Source of the DNA: Hassallia byssoidea VB512170
GTDB taxonomy: Bacteria > Cyanobacteriota > Cyanobacteriia > Cyanobacteriales > Nostocaceae
Assembly: GCF_000817785.2 (NCBI RefSeq)
Contig: NZ_JTCM02000018.1
Coordinates: forward strand, 21,548 to 85,547
DNA length: 64,000 nt
Direction of reading: 5' to 3'
The position numbers and the translations under genes are program-made. Positions 63,961-64,000 of the stretch are shown here, piece by piece. Under the pieces are notes generated by a model, which worked only from the letters and a program-made list of their open reading frames with translations, was not told the DNA's origin and searched no databases. Position 1 is the stretch's first letter, and every line of letters begins with the position of its first letter.

Positions 63961-64000
63961 ATGCCTCGTCGTTTGCAGATCGTGATTGAAGAAAGTGTAG
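63961..64000 (+). CDS. Start of an unidentified gene (partial)
   Basis: From the ATG at 63961 the frame reads MPRRLQIVIEESV and leaves the window. AGAAGG lies about 10 bases upstream. Thirteen codons are too few to identify the product. It diverges from xisH. Confidence 0.4.
   Translation, partial: MPRRLQIVIEESV

Overview
The window comes from a filamentous, probably heterocyst-forming cyanobacterium (Nostocales type). The evidence is: many HIP1 octamers (GCGATCGC) on both strands; tandem heptanucleotide (STRR-type) arrays in many intergenic gaps; PATAN/PatA-type and cyanobacteriochrome-type signalling proteins; XisH/XisI; a TamB homologue; a fibrillin-type protein and a DUF3110 protein. No rRNA, tRNA, CRISPR array or complete transposase was found.

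Layout. 1-1.8 kb: a cut-off amidohydrolase diverging from an isochorismatase-family hydrolase and a cupin. 2-8.5 kb: a 2177-aa hybrid histidine kinase, preceded by an S41 peptidase. 10-19.6 kb: mixed metabolic and regulatory genes (aldo/keto reductase, nudC, fibrillin, a MerR regulator with a readable operator, an NrdG-like activase, a GC-richer alpha/beta hydrolase, an orphan sugar permease, a RelN-like antitoxin, an AraC regulator, a Rieske oxygenase). 19.7-26 kb: tamB. 26.5-28.9 kb: a DUF3110 protein, murQ and a small GTPase. 29.7-40.5 kb: a chemotaxis-type phototaxis operon (PATAN response regulator, CheY, CheW, five-GAF receptor, CheA hybrid). 41-48.9 kb: a four-gene defence operon with DISARM-type DrmA and DrmB, two unrecognised upstream genes and no methyltransferase. 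49.3-53.4 kb: a polyamine ABC operon (potA-potD-potB, no potC). 53.8-58.6 kb: two tandem PBP2 genes and a VanY-type peptidase. 58.7-64 kb: an AEC transporter, higBA, a TPR-CHAT protein, xisI and a shortened xisH.

The most unusual signal is the repeat ecology. Heptamer arrays occupy gaps exactly between one gene's stop codon and the next gene's start codon. At two places, inside the phototaxis operon and inside the pot operon, a pair of opposed arrays encloses a gene for a four-helix-bundle protein of the 23S-rRNA-intervening-sequence family, transcribed in the same direction as the host operon. At two other places a related nonamer-rich element lies in frame inside a gene (histidine kinase, tamB), in the same orientation and reading frame both times, and is read as a Gly-Gly-Gln tract followed by a Pro/Ser/Ala tract. 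A separate palindromic repeat family (GTAGTAAGC...GCTTACTAC) occurs five times. Together these suggest several active or recently active small repeat families, one of which appears to carry a protein-coding cargo. The DISARM-like operon is the second candidate for an undescribed system.
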